Assembly: GCF_019399895.1 (NCBI RefSeq)
Contig: NW_027228795.1
Span: forward strand, 186,001 to 250,000
DNA from: Cardiocondyla obscurior
Taxonomy: Eukaryota > Arthropoda > Insecta > Hymenoptera > Formicidae
Length of the DNA stretch: 64,000 nucleotides
Reading direction: 5' to 3'
Position numbers and translations under genes: made by a program. Each line of letters begins with the position of its first letter. The first letter of the stretch is position 1. The notes below the pieces were generated by a model. It did not search any database. It was given only the letters and a program-made list of their open reading frames with translations, and was not told the origin of the DNA. Positions 10,773-23,466 of the stretch are shown one piece after another.

Positions 10773-11270
10773 ATCCTTAAAAATAAGATTAGGAAAAGGA
10801 ATCAGTTATGTAATAATTTATTAACTACTGTGAAGAAGAAATATATTATAGTAGAAAATTAGTTTTCTCATATACATAAATGATATTAACTCCTTTAGAA
10901 ATGAGAACTGTCGAGGACTGTCGTAGTAGAACCACGTACGCTCAAATTGGATAACTTTAATTACGTATCGTTGTCTGCAGGAGAAAGTTAATCGAAACTT
11001 TTCACAAGTAATTATACAAGATTATGCATCAAGTACTAAGACTAATTTTTAGCATTAATTTGAAATTAAACATAATGTCCATAATCATAAAAATATTTGA
11101 AATTTCTTTACGAATCGGCTGAGTCTTATCTTACATTTTCTTTTACGAATCGTAACATTTTGAAATTTCGTATTTCGTAAGAACTAAAATTTATTTGCGG
11201 ACAAATATTAGAAAGTAATGGTAACGCTATTTTAAAACTATAAGATCTCTTAAGAACATTCAAATAACGC
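10773..11270. other. AT-rich stretch without a recognisable gene
   Basis: No sustained open frame, repeat or RNA gene is visible. It lies between the coiled-coil remnants and the minus-strand spliced gene. Confidence 0.5.
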
Positions 11271-11518
11271 TCTGATCTTTTCGTAATCGGATGTAATACT
11301 CTCTTCGACTGACTCTAATTCAAAATTCAACGGAAAATCCCGCAAAAGCGATGTACATCAGATGCTTACGGCGTTGTGCTGTTTAGCTTCGTCGCCGACA
11401 TTGATTTGTGTTAACCTGCAATAAAATGTTATATTACATTAGAAATATTTATACAATGCATAATTAAAAAAAATGTCTAATTAAATTAATAATATTTTGT
11501 TTTCTTACCTATCAATGT

Positions 11519-11926
11519 TTAATAAAAATACAAAGTCTGATTATGTGTGGTACCGGCACCATGGCCACGTCCGCGGCCACGTCCGCGACCACGGCCCCGG
11601 CCCCTATTCCGTCCTCCTTTTTGCCATCTAGGAGCTGAAAAGTAATAAAATGAAATTATTGATATATTGCTTATTATATTGATATATATTATATTGATAT
11701 ATTTATTTACGTCTTTTTAATTTTGCTTCCAGTTCTTGAATTTTTTGTAACAAATAATTTGTTGTTTCGGCGGATGGTATGGCGGCCTCTTCTTGTAATT
11801 TTAATGAATGATGAGCGCTTTGGACCGTCTCCTTGGGACGAGGAGGCGGCTGCTGTTGGGCAGCCGTCTCCTTGTCGCAAGGAGACGGCTTCTATTTCTT
11901 TTCTACTTCTTCCATGTGGCTAAAAA

Positions 11927-11968
<42 letters not shown>

Positions 11969-12039
11969 ATTAATTCTTACCTTCGGAAATTTTTAAAATA
12001 ACTTTGCTCGATTTCTTCAAAATCTGGTTCGTTCGCCAT
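11519..12039 (-). pseudogene. Three-exon RGG-rich protein gene with one internal stop
   Basis: Exons join in phase. Exon 1 is 12039-11981 (MANEPDFEEIEQSYFKNF, acidic, donor GTAAG). Exon 2 is 11919-11711 (after TTTTTTAG, donor GTAAAT). Exon 3 is 11634-11519 (after TTTTCAG), ending TAA. The sum is 384 nt, exactly 128 codons. Exon 2 holds a QQQPPPRP stretch and a short coiled coil (NYLLQKIQELEAKLKRR). Exon 3 encodes a run of GR dipeptides (an RGG-type nucleic-acid-binding tail) and ends THNQTLYFY. A further donor (GTAAG, 11506) and acceptor (TTGCAG, 11420) suggest a 3'UTR exon. The only damage seen is an in-frame TAG at 11894-11892, about 10 codons into exon 2. The family is not recognised. The perfect phase relations make a real recent gene likely; it may be inactive or use another exon 2 acceptor. 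Confidence 0.58.
11929..11966. repeat. (GT)n microsatellite
   Basis: Uninterrupted GT dinucleotides, about 19 units, inside intron 1 of the minus-strand RGG gene. Confidence 0.97.
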
Positions 12040-12179
12040 TTTGCTCTAATAATGTCGATAGCAGAAGTTGGAGGGAAAGATATAAAAGCCGATCGCGATT
12101 TTGTGCGAGTTTACAATAATTGCGTTAAAATGCGTTTGTCGCATTTATATTGTAAATGTTCACAATTAATGATTGTTAT

Positions 12180-15010
12180 TTATTCTTTTTTGTAGTTCTC
12201 GCTTCTGATTGGCTGAATCGCTTCTAATTTTCTGAATTAACTAAAAATTACGCTTAAAGCATTTCAATTGTAAATTTTTGCAAATAATGATTGTTAATTA
12301 TTTTTGTTTTTGCTTTCTTGTACTCTTTCCGCTTCAGATTGGCAGAATCTCTTTTGATTGGCTGAATTAACCAAAAAACGCGCTTGTAGCATTTTGGTTG
12401 TAAATTTTCGCAATTAATTTTTGCAATTAATGATTGTTAATTATTCTCTTTCGCTTTCTTAAACTTTTTATTCTCTCTCGCTTTTGATTGGCTGAATCAG
12501 CCAAAAATGCGCTAGTAGCATTTTGATTGTAAAGTTTTGCAATTAATGATTGTTAATTTTTTTCTTTCGCTTTCTTGTACTCTTTCCGCTTCTGATTGGC
12601 AGAATCTCTTTTTTGGCTGAATTAACCAAAAACGCGCTTGTAGCATTTCGGTTGTAAATTTTTGCAATTAATTTTTGCAATTAATAATTTTAATGATTGT
12701 TAATTATTTTCTTTTCTTCTGATTGGCTGAATCCCTTCTGATTGGCTGAATTAATCAAAAAACGCGCTTGCAGCATTTTGGTTGTAAATTTACGCAATTA
12801 ATTAATGATTGTTAATTATTCTCTTTCGCTTTCTTGAACTTTTTATTCTCTTTTGCTTTTTTGTACTTTTCTCGCTTTTGATTGGCTGAATCAGCCAAAA
12901 ATGCGCTAGTAGCATTTTGATTGTAAAGTTTTGCAATTAATGATTGTTAATTATTTTCTTTCGCTTTCTTGTACACTTTCCGCTTCTGATTGGCAGAATC
13001 TCTTTTATTGGCTGAATTAACCAAAAACGTGCTTGAATCATTTCGGTTGTAAATTATCGCTAATAATGACTGTTATTTTTCTCTTTCGCTTTCTTGTTAA
13101 CAGTTATTTATTCTCTATCGCTTTCTTGTTCTCTTTCCGCTTCTGATTGACTAAATCGCTTCTAATTGGTTGATTAATAAAAAAAACGCGCTTGTAGCAT
13201 TTCGGTTGTAAATTTACGCAATTAATGATTGTTATTTATTTTCTTTCTCTCGACGGGCCGGCACATTCGCCATTTTGAAATGGAGGGAATTGAGATCAGA
13301 ATAACAAAAAACGATTGCGTTGTATGGGTGAGTTTATAACAAGTTGTAGTAGTAACGGTGAGTTTCGTAACGTATATTTACATAGTTTATGACAGCTGTC
13401 ACTACAGCGAGAGTGAAATATTGTTTATGTTGTGGTTTTGTGATAGATCGCGTATAATTTTAACATTGTGTAGATTGGGCTTAGGACTGTTCGTCGTGCA
13501 TATAGTGATAACCAGGGTAAGATACGTTTTCGCTTTTTCCTGCAATCTTCGCTTATTTTTTCGCTATGACTGTTATCTCTTCTCGGTTGCTTTCTTGTAC
13601 TTTTCTCGGTTCTGCCTGGTTGAATCAGCAAAAAAACGCGATTGTAGCATGTCGATTTTAAATTTACGCAATTAAAGATTCGTTTTTTGTTGATTTATCT
13701 ATTCTCTATCTTGTTAATTATTTTCTATCGCTTTCTTGTACTTTTCGCGCTTCTGATTGGCTGAATCGTTTCTGATTGGCTGAATTAATCAAAAAACGCG
13801 GTTGTAGCATTTCGATTGTAAATTTCCGCAATTAATGATTATTATCTATTCTTTATCAGTTTCTTGTATTTTTCGCGCTTCTGATTGGCTGAATAGCTTC
13901 TGATTGGCTGAATTAATTAACTAAGAAACGCGCTTGTAGCATTTCGGTTGTAATTAATTACTATTATCTATTTTTTATCATTTCTTGTATTTTTCGCGCT
14001 TCTGATTGGCTGAATCGCTTCTGTTTGGCTGAATTAACTAAAAAACGCGCTTGTAGCATTTTGGTTGTAAATTAATGACTATTATCTATTCTTTATCACT
14101 TTCTTGTATTTTTCGCGCTCCTGATTGGCTGATTAATGACTATTATCTATTTTCTATCACTTTCTTGTATTTTTTGCGTTTCTGATTGACTGAATCGCTT
14201 CTAATTGGCTGAATTAACCAAAAAACGCGCTTGTAGCATTTTGGTTGTAAATTTACGCAATTAATGATTGTTATGTATTTTCTTTCGTCTCTTGTTGACT
14301 GTTATCTATTGTCTATTGCTTTCTTGTACTTTTCGCGCTTCTAATTGGCTGAATCGTTTCTGATTGGCTGATTTAACTAAAAAATGCGCTTGCAGCATTT
14401 CGGTTGTAATTAATTACTATTATCTATTTTTTATCATTTCTTGTATTTTTCGCGCTTCTGATTGGCTGAATCGCTTCTGTTTGGCTGAATTAACTAAAAA
14501 ACGCGCTTGTAGCATTTTGGTTGTAAATTAATGACTATTATCTATTCTTTATCACTTTCTTGTATTTTTCGCGCTCCTGATTAGCTGATTAATGACTATT
14601 ATCTATTTTTTATCACTTTCTTGTATTTTTTGCGTTTCTGATTGACTGAATTAATCAGAAAACGCGGTTGTAGCATTTTGGTTGTAAATTTACGCAATTA
14701 ATGATTGTTATGTATTTTCTTTCGTTTCTTGTTGACTGTTATCTATTCTCTATCGCTTTCTTGTACTTTTCGCGCTTCTAATTGGCTGAATTGTTTCTGA
14801 TTGGCTGAATTAACTAAAAAACGCGCTTGTAGCATTTCGGTTGTAAATTTACGCAATTAATGATTGTTATGTATTTTCTTTCGTTTCTTGTTGACTGTTA
14901 TCTATTCTCTATCGCTTTTTTGTACTTTTGCGCTTCTGATTGGCTGAATCGCTTTTGATTGGTTGAATTAATCAAAAAACGCGGTTGTAGCATTTTGGTT
15001 GTAAATTTAC
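12180..15010. repeat. Degenerate ~110-150 bp satellite-like array rich in ATTGGCTGAAT
   Basis: Units follow the pattern: CTTCTGATTGGCTGAATCG, a second GATTGGCTGAATTAA, AACGCGCTTGTAGCATTT, GGTTGTAAATTTACGCAATT, then AATGATTGTTAT and a T/C-rich stretch with TTTCTTGTACTTTTCGCGC. About 20 copies are visible with indels and rearranged halves. Each carries one or two ATTGG boxes, the complement of CCAAT. A second partial copy of the sequence beside the RGG gene start (CGCCATTTTG) appears at 13268. No protein is expected; the 105-residue plus-strand frame at 13358 is inside the repeats. Confidence 0.88.
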
Positions 15011-15017
15011 GCAATTA

Positions 15018-15235
15018 ATGATCCGTACGCTCTGTTTTTTTCGCGCTATCTGTTCTCTTTTTTCTGCGCTTTTCTTTTTGTCCGTACCCTTCGTTCTCTT
15101 TGTACGCTCTGTTCTTTTCACATGTTTCGATCTTTCCTCTTTATTTATTCTTTCCATACGTTCCGTTCTCTCCACACGTCACGTTTTTTACGTTAGAATG
15201 TAATTTCTTTTTCTTTTTTTCAGGTCTATTTGAAG
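15018..15235. other. T/C-rich tract
   Basis: The plus strand is almost all pyrimidine with recurring CGTTCTCT and CTTTTCTTT words. It is a simple-sequence bridge between the satellite and the minisatellite. Confidence 0.6.
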
Positions 15236-15278
15236 GTCAGGTCGATTTGGAGGATTTTTTTTAATAAAAGCGGTTGTG

Positions 15279-15715
15279 CGCTTATAATCGTAGGCTGCTG
15301 TGCGCTTACATACGTAGGCTGCTGTGCGCTTACATACGTAGGCTGCTGTGCGCTTACATACGTAGGCTGCTGTGCGCTTACATACGTAGGCTGCTGAGCG
15401 CTTACATACGTAGGCTGCTGTGCGCTTACATACGTAGGCTGCTGTGCGCTTACATACGTAGGCTGCTGTGCGCTTACATACGTAGGCTGCTGTGCGCTTA
15501 CATACGTAGGCTGCTGTGCGCTTACATACGTAGGCTGCTGTGCGCTTACATACGTAGGCTGCTGTGCGCTTACATACGTAGGCTGCTGTGCGCTTACATA
15601 CGTAGGCTGCTGTGCGCTTACATACGTAGGCTGCTGTGCGCTTACATACGTAGGCTGCTGTGCGCTTACATACGTAGGCTGCTGTGCGCTTACAATCGTA
15701 GGCTGCTGTGCGCCA
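15279..15715. repeat. 24 bp minisatellite upstream of the Rep/helicase gene
   Basis: About 17-18 nearly identical copies of CTGCTGTGCGCTTACATACG plus TAGG lie head to tail, with one GAGCGC variant near 15392 and ATAATCG variants at both ends. Because 24 is a multiple of 3, several frames stay open (an 8-residue KRTAAYVC repeat on the minus strand, RRLLCAYI on the plus); these are not regarded as genes. Its core GGCTGCTGTGCGC returns at 44790-45000 on the other side of the Polinton. Confidence 0.97.
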
Positions 15716-15990
15716 AAAAATATAGACTGCATTTGCGTCAAAGAGTATAGGCCACATTTGCGCTAAAGAATATAGGCTGCAGTTGCGCCTAAGAATATAG
15801 GCTGCATTTGCGCCAAAGAATATAGGCTGCATTTGTATCCAAGAATATATACTTTATTTGCGCCAAAGAATATAGGCTACTTCTGTGCCAAAACATAGGG
15901 TATTTCCGTACCAAAGATTATACGTTGTATCTGCACCAAAGATCATAGTCTGCTTTTGTGCCAAAAAACACAGACCGTTGTGTGCCTGCA
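15716..15990. repeat. Degenerate ~30 bp repeats next to the minisatellite
   Basis: Eight or so imperfect units of the form AAGAATATAGGCTGCATTTG plus CGCC follow the 24 bp array and decay toward the gene start at 16041. Confidence 0.85.
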
Positions 15991-16040
15991 CAAAACGATT
16001 GCTTTGTTGTTTATAAATACAAATTTGTAATATAAATAAC

Positions 16041-19000
16041 ATGTTTTCAAAACAAAAAAAAGTCATTTTACAACTTAAAGAAAAAGATGAAATTACTCGG
16101 GGAGATTGGTTAAGTGATGTCCATATGGATCATTTTAACAATCTGTTGGAAAACCATTCAGATTATAAACCTGTTTCAACGTGGCGGATACAATTACCAC
16201 AAACAATAAATCCTGTCTCTCCGAACAAAAAACATATACAAATATTATATAGTCAACAACATTGGGTATGTAGTTATTACAATACAAAACGTATATTTAT
16301 TTATGATTCATTAAATTCAAACAATGTACATGAAGATCATTTAATAATGTTATCAAGGTTGTTTCCAACATATGATTTTCAAAAAAAGAATTCAATTATA
16401 TTTCCTTCTGTTCAGAAACAACCAAATAGTGACGATTGCGGTGTTTTTGCCATAGCTTTCGCCGTGTCGTTATTATTCAATATAAAACCCGAGAAAGTAA
16501 AGTATGATTGGAGTAAAATGCGTTCGCATTTATTAAAAATTTTTGAAACTAATATGATAGAGCATTTTCCACAAGATTTGCAATGTGGCGTAACACAGAA
16601 AGTGTTACCATTAGCTGTAGTAAGAGCAAAAGAGTTAGACGCAACAAAAAAACGTATAAAACGACAATATGATAAGAAGCAATTACAAAAATTAAATAAT
16701 ATTAATAAAAATAAACAATGTCAGCAAGAAGACAATGTACATGATAATGACCAAGTGAATTATGCACAAAATTTAAAGAAATGTGCTAAAAAACGCTGTC
16801 AAAATTATGAAGATAAAAAAAATAAAGGTGCTGAAAAGCGGCGTAAATATGAAGAAGATTCGGTTAATAATATTGTTAAACAGAGAAAACCATGTGAACA
16901 TAAGAGAAAAAATAAACGAGCTAAACAGAAAGAAGACTGTGAAAATAGTAACGAATATAAGCTTGCTAAACGGAGAGAAAATTATGCACGAAAAAAAGAA
17001 ATTTATCGCTTAAAAAAACAATGTCTATACATAAAAAATGAAGAAAAAGAACATTTACGAAAACGAATATTTTATTTTTTCAATTCAGAGCATGTGCAAA
17101 AAAGACAAAAAGCGTTCTACAGGTTGCACTCAGAGCGTAAGTGGCTTTATAATAAGCAATACTACCAGAAAAAAATATTAGAGTACACAGTTGCAGTGGA
17201 AAAGTGTAATCCTGTCAAAAATATTTTAAAAAAATATGCAAAATTTAGATCCACAAATTATTTAAGAACTCATAATTCTTTTGAGACATATGTGATACAT
17301 ATTTTATACAAACAAGGTATTACTAATAGTAATAAATCTTATATTGAAAAAAGATTGAAAGCAGAACAAATTGTTCGGTGGTGTTTCAATATTAGAGATA
17401 CTTTTGTTCGTGATATGTATAAAATATTAGCTAAACTCAAAAATAGATCTGAAACTTGTTTGTCTGTTGCTGCAGAATGTATTACAGTTGATGACAAAAT
17501 AAGTGCATTTTGTGGTATATCTAGACATACAGCTTCGTCTGAAAATTATTTCGTTGATTCGACGTATTGTGATATTAATTCATCCAAAGTTAATGTAACG
17601 GAACCTTTAATGTTAAACACGAGAGGACAAATTGTTAATACGTTACCTTTGGTAGAAGCTCGAGCAAAAAAATCGTGGTTATGCGGTACTTTATGTAAAG
17701 TTAATGATCCGCTTCTAATCGAACGATATCAAAAATTGTTAGAAGCTATAAATGAATGTACTTTGAGGAAAATTCCGGAACTAATGCAAAGAATTTACGA
17801 TTGCACTGTAACAATTTTTTACAAAAATTTAGAAAATGCTAAAAAGGGTCACGCACATAGCTGTTACATTAATTTAAATCTTTGTAAAGCTATGTTTATT
17901 CCAGTTCAATTATTATCACCGCATTTCCCAAAAGTGAGATATATTAGACGTATGCTTTACCAACTATATAGCTCTTATCAAAAAATATTACAGTTGGACG
18001 AAGCATTAACTTGTGGTGAAGTTGATAAACTACAGGAAATTATACGTTCAGCACAAGAATTAGCGATTATATACAAGCATCAGCAAAGTGATACAATTAT
18101 GAGTGATGATGATATTATTTCAAAATATCAAAATGCGTTTAAAGCTTTGAAGAAACGTTCTTTTGATACACCACGATATATTTGTATATCGTGTGAAAGA
18201 CTTTGTTACAAGAAAAATATTTCAAAAGTTAATAATAATAAAGTTCAAACACGTAGAAGTAATCCAATTTGGAACGATTTAATGGCATATGTAAATCAAC
18301 AAAAAATTAATGCTGAATACATATGTCATTATTGTGATAAGAAATTTCGTAGCGGACTGTTACCTGCTTATTGTATTCTAAATAATTTATTCGCAAATGA
18401 TGTACCGGAGTGTATATCTTCTCTTAATGAATTTGAGAAAATACTTATACAGAGAGCTAAAGCTTTTCAGACTGTAGTTAAAATGGGAACAGTTTTTCAT
18501 AAGGTAATTCCAGAAAGACAAAAAATACAAAAAGTTAAAGGTTCAACTTTTCACTTACCAATTCCTTTAGAAGAAACTTTTAATAAATTATGTTCAAAAA
18601 TTGATCCAATAAATTTAAATCACGAATTATGTATCTTAGTTAGAAATATTCCAACTAAATCAAAAATTATTTGGGAAGATTTAGTGGATTTAAAAAAAAT
18701 ATATCAAGCTTTAAAATGGTTGAAAGTTCATAACTTTTTATATTCTGGCATTGTACTGCCCATAACACATGTTCAATTAAATTTAGGAAGTCTTAATAAC
18801 GTAGAATTTCAGGCACAAGAAACAAAAAATGATGCAGAAGCTCCATTTAATGAAGAAAATGTTTTAAATAATTCCAATTTGCAAACGCAAAAGATGACAG
18901 ATGATGAAGTTCAATTACATCAGCGCAAGGCTATGTTGACTCAAAAAGATGACAATGAGAGTTACTACGAGCAATATACTATATATCCATTATATGAAAA

Positions 19001-22000
19001 AAAAGAAAATAAAACTGCAACTGCTTTGTATCAAATGTTAAAAATTCAAGATGTACCTTTGGATAATCGTGAAAAGAATTTGGATTTGATGTGTTTTCCA
19101 GATTTATATCCATTCGGTAAAAATGGACAATATGATGAAAAAAGACCAAACAAACTTGAAGAACATGAATTTATTAAATGTCGTTTGATGTCTAAGCATC
19201 CACAATTTAGACTGAATCAACAATACTTATTTTATTTGTTAAATAGAGCAAATATTCGTCAGTTAAGTCGTGGAATTTATCATAAAATGAATATAATTGA
19301 TCCACGAAGCCGTTATACGGCTGCGGAATATTTAGAAGCTATGTCGAAAGAACTGTTGGAGTCCAATTTAAATACTATATTTTCCGTACTTCGAAATACA
19401 GAGCAATATTGGCGTCGACCAAGAAGCGATTTAGATTGTATGGCTCGACATTACGGACCTGCAACATGGTTCTTAACGTTAAGTCCTAGTGAATGGTTAT
19501 GGGACGATTTAGGTGAATATATTCGTGAAGTTAATGGATGGCAAGATTCTTCGTTGAGTACTAGTGTACTTGTTGCTAAAGATCCTGTATCAACGTCGAG
19601 ATTTCTTGATAATAAATTTCGAGCGATGATAGATTTTATTTGTTCGAAAGATTTTCCGATCGGAGAAGTAACGCACTATTTTTGGCGACGAGAATATCAA
19701 AGTAGAGGCATACAACATTTTCATTTATTAATTTGGATAAAAAATCCACCAATTTTTGGAGAATCTTCTGTAGAAGAAGTTTTAAAATTTATTTCGCAAT
19801 ACATTAGCTGCAAAAAGCCAGATAAAAATATTGCACCATTATTGTACGGTCGTGTTGATAAACATCAACGACACAGACATAATGATTATTGTCTACGATC
19901 GAAAAAAGTAGGACGAAAAGTTATTCGTAGGTGTCGTTTTGGATTTCCACGACCTGTTACTGAAACATTGTATATGAGAGATGTAGCAACTGCAATAGCA
20001 GGTAGAAAGCAATTGAAACATAAAAGTAGATTGTATGATCTTCCTAGAACAAAAGATGAAGTTGATATTAATGATTATAATCCCGTGCTTCTTACTGCAT
20101 GGGAAGGAAATATGGATATACAATTTATTGGTGAAAAGTCGACCTTGCTTACATGGTATGTTACTAAGTATGTAAATAAAGCGGGTAAAAGTAAGTTATC
20201 AGACTTCGATCTTGAGAGTTTTAAAAATAATAAAAATAAATCATTGACCAGTGTTCTCTGGAATTATGGTTTACGATCTATAACTAATATGGAATGTGGA
20301 GCTCTTGAAGCTGCAGATACATTAATAAGTATTCCTTTATATGGAACTGATCGTAATACAACTATTAAATGGTTGAACGTTAATCGTATACGACAGAAAA
20401 AATTAAAAAGTCGTAAAGAGATTGAAGCTCTAGATGAAGAATCCACAGATTTATTTTGTCCGGCTTTAGTAGATGATTATTATCCAAATAGAGTGGAAAA
20501 ATTGGAATCAGTGTCTCTTTACGAGTTCGCAAAGTGGTATGATGTCACGACAACGGAGCCAAAGAATAATTTAATTGAATATTATAAAATAGATAGTAAA
20601 CATTTTCTTAAACGACGACGATGTGCATGTCTTATTAATCACTATAAATACAATGTTGAAACACAGCCCGAAGATTACTTCTTTTCTTTACTGCTTATGT
20701 TTATACCATGTCGAAATTTAGACGATCTTAAAGATAATTGTGACACTTATGCAGAAGCATTTGAAAAAGCAAAATTACATCTTACAGAGGCATTGCAATA
20801 TCATGAAAAAGTACAAGAATTGCAAAAGGCATTTGAAAATGCAAAACAGTTGGTTCAGCAAGTTGATGAAGAATTACAACAAAAGAATGTGTCTCAGGAT
20901 GATCCTGATAATCCGATTGGTATTCAAAATATAGAAGCTGGTAAAGCGATGCAAGATTTTAGAGATCTTGGTGAGAAAATAGATAATATCGATGTTTCAG
21001 AAATGATAGCAAAATTAAATGCGGATCAACTAAGAGTATTTGATAGAGTTATTGATACGGTAAGGTCGAAAGATTCGATATTACGTTTATATGTTAGTGG
21101 AGAAGGTGGAACTGGAAAAAGTTTTTTAATTAAAACGATTAAATGTTGGATTAAACATAATCTCAACAAAGATACCGCTTTAGCAGCACCTACTGGTATA
21201 GCAGCGTTTAACATTGATGGTTTGACTGTTCACAGATTACTTCAGTTACCTGTTGAACATGGTCAGACTTCAAAGTATAAACCATTGTCTAATCATGTTT
21301 TAAAAGTTTTACGAACTGAACTTAAAGAAGTTGTTCTCTTTGTAATTGATGAAGTGTCAATGATATCAAATTTGGTTTTAATGTATATACATTTTCGATT
21401 GACAGAAATATTTGATACAAATGACGTTGAAGATGGTTGGTTCGGTAAAAACACATTTTTTATTTGGCGATTTTCTTCAATTGTCTCCTGTACGTGAAGA
21501 TTGTATTTTTGCGCAATTATCAAATGATAAAATTAACAAATGCATTGGTTCTTTAACTGCTATTAATTTGTGGTCTACGTTATTTCATTACGATGAATTG
21601 ACGATTAATATGCGTCAGCGAGAAGACGATACATATAGGCAATTGTTGTCGAGAATTCGTATTGGTACATTGACAACGACTGATCGTGTCGTACTTGAAA
21701 ATAGAAAAATAATTTTTAAAGGTGATTCTTTGGAATCCAGATTAAAGGAATTATGCGATTTTATTAATAATTGTTCATCGAACGCTGTTTGTCTACTACC
21801 TGCACGTTATATGTGTGACGCTCTCAATACAGCTATGTTAAGTCGCATTGATTCAAAAGAGATATTACTAATTGCTGAAGATACAATTGACTGTACTTCA
21901 TATTAAAAAAAAAAAGTATTAAAAGTATTATCGAATAATGACGATGATAATTCTAAAACTGCTGGACTTTCAAAAGAAATTGTAATTAAAATTGGAGCAA

Positions 22001-23388
22001 AAGTTATGATAAGGCGTAATATCGATGCTACTTTGGATCTGGTGAACGTTACAATAGCTACAGTAGTTTCAGTTGTACGAGATATATCTACTGATTGTGT
22101 GGAAAAAATTAAATTGCTTTTACCTTCAGGATTAGAATATTTGATAGAAAGAGTAAACGTTAAATTTGAAGTGGTGGATAAAGCATTTGTTGTAAGAAAA
22201 CAATTTTCACTGTGTCTGAGTTATGGAATAACTATTCATAAAAGTCAAGGATTGAGTTTACAGACTGCTGTTATTGATATAGGCAATTCTATATTTAATT
22301 ATGGTCAATCTTACGTTGCATTGTCTCGAGTAACAACTGTGGAAGGATTGCATTTGATTAACTTTGATCCTTCCAAAGTGACAGCTGACGAAAAAGCTAT
22401 TGACGAGTACAATCGATTAAAATATAAGTACAAACCAGAGGCAGAAATAATTACTATGCAAAAGGAACGTCGTATCAAAGTGAAAGATATTCTATGGATA
22501 CAATCTAAACTAGTCGAAGCCGTTCAAGAGAATGGTCAGCAAAATCAAATGTTACAAATAAATACCACTTGGGTTTTACGTGGTTTTGAAAATACAGAAA
22601 ATGTTGTATGTTACGCTAATACGGTTATACAATGTCTATTTCATTTAAGTCCTATTAGAAAGCAACTGCTTAATTGTGATAAATCAAATATTCTACGTAT
22701 GTTAATGCATAGGTATGAATATGGAATGAGTAATTTAAATACATATGATGTTCGACAAGATTTAGGAGAATCGTTTTCGATGAATATAAAACTAGATGGA
22801 ATCAAGTTTTTAACAACTTTGTGTACAAGGTACGAGTGTATAAGAGAGTCAGTAGAGCATGAAATAACTTCTACTATTCGATGTGTTACGTGTCAATATA
22901 CAAAAACAATTAGTTCTAATAATTTATTTATTTCGATACCTATTATTAATTTTAACAAACAGAGCTATAATCTACAAGATTTATTTAATGTTACATACTC
23001 TCATTGGTATCAAACTGATAACGGGTTTTGTGAAAATTGTACAGGAAATAGTGTACTGTTTAAAAAAGAATTAACGTTGACAAAAGATATAATTATTATT
23101 CATTTTGCAATATTTTCGTTAAAAAACGATAAAGTTGTAAAAGCAATACGTAGATGTAATATATCTCAGATTCCAACGGCTACAGTATTAATAGCTGAAA
23201 AATCATATAAAGTTATGAATGCTATATTTCATTTTGGTTCAAGTATTGAAGAAGGAAATTATAGAAGTATTTGTAGACAATCTAATAGTTGGATTGAAAT
23301 AGATAATGAGCGAATTAAAAAAAGACAATGGCCCAGAGGTGCTAAAGATCTTTATATACTTTTTTTACAAAAAATTGATAAAAAATAA
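16041..23388 (+). pseudogene. Helitron Rep/PIF1 helicase with N-terminal Ulp1-like protease and C-terminal USP-like domain
   Basis: From ATG 16041 the frame runs 1818 residues, then continues in two further blocks. Residues 60-175 are C48/Ulp1-like, with H74, D89, Q127 and C133 (PNSDDCG). Residues 190-400 are a basic, coiled linker. Residues ~713-830 are a DUF6570-like cysteine region. The HUH Rep motif HFHLL is at ~1226, and the Rep tyrosines Y1373 and Y1377 lie in TWYVTKYVNK. Walker A GEGGTGKS is at 1687-1694, followed by FVIDEVSMIS. A one-base frameshift near 21440-21450 moves the helicase to the next frame (FGDFLQLSPV). An in-frame TAA at 21904-21906, beside an A-run, stops that block. 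The last block (22006-23388) holds the final helicase motifs (HKSQGLSL, YVALSRV) and a USP-like Cys box (CYANTVIQCLF) and His box. The element nicks and unwinds DNA in rolling-circle transposition; this copy is broken. Confidence 0.88.
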
Positions 23389-23460
23389 ATTTATTTAACA
23401 AATTGCAAGCATGGACCAATAAGTTATTAAATTAAAAAAAAATAAAATAAAATCTGATTG

Positions 23461-23466
23461 ATAGTT
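23461..23466. other. Polinton target-site duplication, left copy (ATAGTT)
   Basis: ATAGTT directly precedes the left terminus and is repeated at 44618-44623 after the right terminus. Six bases is the known Polinton duplication length. Confidence 0.93.

Noticed and set aside
15188..15832. 214-, 171- and 158-residue repeat proteins over the 24 bp minisatellite
   Set aside because: A 24 bp period keeps any stop-free frame open, and three frames are open at once.
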